Part shown: positions 4,818 through 5,905 of the stretch, in pieces
Position numbering within the stretch: the stretch's first letter is position 1
How the letters are laid out: every line of letters begins with the position of its first letter
Assembly: GCA_937890045.1 (NCBI GenBank)
Contig: CALBXV010000469.1
Coordinates: forward strand, 1 to 5,905
Source: an uncultured archaeon
GTDB lineage: Archaea > Thermoproteota > Nitrososphaeria > Nitrososphaerales > CALBXV01
Length of the DNA stretch: 5,905 bases
Reading direction: 5' to 3'
The notes under the pieces: model-generated
What the model was told of the DNA's origin: nothing
Database searches by the model: none
Seen by the model: only the letters and a program-made list of their open reading frames with translations
Position numbers and translations under genes: made by a program

Positions 4818-5822
4818 TTATTTTTCAATAACTCCTACAATTCTAGGGATAATTTCTCCTGATCTAATTATTTTAACCCGAGATCCAATTTCTAATCCTA
4901 AATCTTCAATATATGCGATATTATGTAAGGTTGCACGACTTACTGTCGCTCCCCCAATTTTGACTGGTTCTAGTATGGCTACTGGCGATACCTGACCGCT
5001 TTTTCCAACCTGCCAAATTACGTCCTTTAGAATTGTTTGTTGAATTTCTTGTTGTTCTTTGAGTGCGTAAGCTCCACGAGGATGGTGTGAAGTATAACCC
5101 AGCTTTGTAAATTCTTCATTATCATTAAGCCTGAATACTCGACCATCATGTGGAAATTCTTCCCACTCTGAATCTGTTATTACATCAAACCCAAAAACAC
5201 CTAATATATACATATCATCTTCGTATAACTTACTGCGGTTTCCATATATTTCCATATATTCTCCTTCTGTTTCTATTTCACATTGAAAATCGTATGCTAT
5301 AAAAGAAAGATCACGGGAGTCAAATTCCTTATTATCCTTTAGGTTTAAAGCACCTGCAGCATAATTTCTGGAATTAGGTATGTTTTTGGGAGCAACGACT
5401 TCTCCCGTGACCTGTATCCAAGAATACACCCACTCAACACAAACGTTGGACAGGAGTTCGGATACTAATTTTGAATTAAATATTTTATCTGTGATATCTA
5501 CTCCTTCGATACCATCTCCTCTTGTTAGAGCTTGAACTAGCAAACCTTCTTTATAAAGTAAACTAATACAAGCTCCATCTAATTTTGGAGTCTCTATAAT
5601 TTCTGAATTGGGATAAGAGTTTAAAGGATTTTTTCCGCTTCCTGCGAAAACTTTTTGTAAACTTCGTAAGCGTTTCTTATGGAATACTTTACCCGTAGGG
5701 GAATAACCAACTTGATTCCAATTATACTGATGAGCTAATTCATCAAACTGAAAGTCCTCCATAATTGGATTACCCTCATAATATGCTTTACTTGCTCTTT
5801 CTAGTAGATTTTTAATGCTCAC
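4818..5822 (-). CDS. ligA: NAD+-dependent DNA ligase, catalytic N-terminal subunit (LigA-type)
   Basis: This subunit seals nicks using NAD+, by forming ligase-AMP. It is 334 aa from GTG at 5822. Domain Ia near residues 14-29 keeps the NMN-contacting pattern (YYEGN, then D23, F26 for the usual Tyr, D27), marking it as NAD+-dependent. Motif I is KLDG with nucleophile K80. Then come TRGDGIEG (R101), VTGEVV (E141), NSRNYAAGAL, motif IV DGRVFRLN (226-233), the motif V lysine K255, and QVGKSGQVSPVAILEP leading into an OB fold. The OB fold ends with IRSGEIIPRI, a few residues before the stop. The zinc finger, HhH and BRCT domains are absent and are encoded by the next gene. Motif IV has Arg (R231) where the family usually has Lys. 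GTG at 5822 is chosen over GTG at 5828 because AAGGGAG (5828-5834) would overlap the latter. A sigma70 promoter lies just upstream. Confidence 0.9.
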   Translation of the reverse strand: MSIKNLLERASKAYYEGNPIMEDFQFDELAHQYNWNQVGYSPTGKVFHKKRLRSLQKVFAGSGKNPLNSYPNSEIIETPKLDGACISLLYKEGLLVQALTRGDGIEGVDITDKIFNSKLVSELLSNVCVEWVYSWIQVTGEVVAPKNIPNSRNYAAGALNLKDNKEFDSRDLSFIAYDFQCEIETEGEYMEIYGNRSKLYEDDMYILGVFGFDVITDSEWEEFPHDGRVFRLNDNEEFTKLGYTSHHPRGAYALKEQQEIQQTILKDVIWQVGKSGQVSPVAILEPVKIGGATVSRATLHNIAYIEDLGLEIGSRVKIIRSGEIIPRIVGVIEK

Positions 5823-5827
5823 GCTCA

Positions 5828-5834
5828 CTCCCTT
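5828..5834 (-). promoter_or_regulatory. Ribosome binding site that decides the ligA start
   Basis: AAGGGAG on the minus strand lies 5 nt before GTG at 5822, but it overlaps the alternative GTG at 5828 by one base. The 5822 start is therefore favoured, giving a protein two residues shorter. Confidence 0.6.
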
Positions 5835-5853
5835 TTTTTCATTTTATATACAT

Positions 5854-5882
5854 ATTATACAAAAAGTTAAGGGGAAAGTCAA
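5854..5882 (-). promoter_or_regulatory. Sigma70 promoter upstream of ligA
   Basis: TTGACT (5877-5882) and TATAAT (5854-5859) are spaced by 17 nt. Transcription would start near 5847, giving a leader of about 25 nt before GTG at 5822. It shares the context TTCTTGAC with the ligB promoter, as expected of two promoters read by the same polymerase. The rest of 5829-5905 shows no gene. Confidence 0.8.
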
Positions 5883-5905
5883 GAACTATTATAAACTTCG
5901 GTTAT

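Noticed and set aside
5241..5260. Two tandem copies of TCCATATATT
   Set aside because: They lie inside the ligase A coding region, the unit is not a multiple of three, and only two copies exist; probably chance in AT-rich codons.
5825..5842. Five-codon mini-frame (MKKRE) in the ligA leader
   Set aside because: It starts about 5 nt from the predicted transcript start without a Shine-Dalgarno. It is best explained as the purine-rich ligA ribosome binding site.

Overview
The window is an AT-rich, tightly packed stretch of a tailed-phage genome. Every supported gene lies on the minus strand, so genes are described here in transcription order, from right to left. The best match I know is the replication block of a T5-like phage. 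The signs are an NAD+-dependent DNA ligase made as two separate polypeptides, then a multi-repeat DNA-binding protein resembling T5 D5, a DnaB-type helicase and a small zinc-finger/Toprim primase. The assignment to a T5-like group is inferred from gene content and order recalled from memory, not from a search. The host cannot be named from this window.

Layout: (1) 5829-5905 carries a near-consensus sigma70 promoter for the ligase N-terminal subunit. (2) 4818-5822 is ligase subunit A (domain Ia, nucleotidyltransferase and OB fold). (3) 4786-4814 is an almost ideal sigma70 promoter placed between the two ligase subunits. (4) 3982-4758 is ligase subunit B (zinc finger, helix-hairpin-helix, BRCT). 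(5) 3270-3995 is the D5-like protein, clearly richer in G+C than its neighbours. (6) 3221-3251 is a hairpin with a UUCG loop and a short U-rich tail, a likely terminator or processing site. (7) 1849-3195 is the helicase, starting at TTG. (8) 1487-1852 is a small SET-domain protein. (9) 942-1490 is a small GT-A-like glycosyltransferase candidate. (10) 831-938 is a 35-residue single-span membrane protein. (11) 1-834 is the primase, cut by the window edge.

How it works together: ligase A+B, helicase and primase form the core of a phage replication machine, and the D5-like protein probably coats or regulates phage DNA. Helicase and primase are separated by three accessory genes that are not replication enzymes. 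The five genes from helicase to primase form one translationally coupled chain: three of the four junctions are ATGA overlaps and the fourth has a 3-nt gap. The accessory trio (SET protein, glycosyltransferase-like protein, micro-membrane protein) is the least expected part of the window. No tRNA, CRISPR array or insertion sequence was seen, and no stretch above 300 bases lacks a gene.
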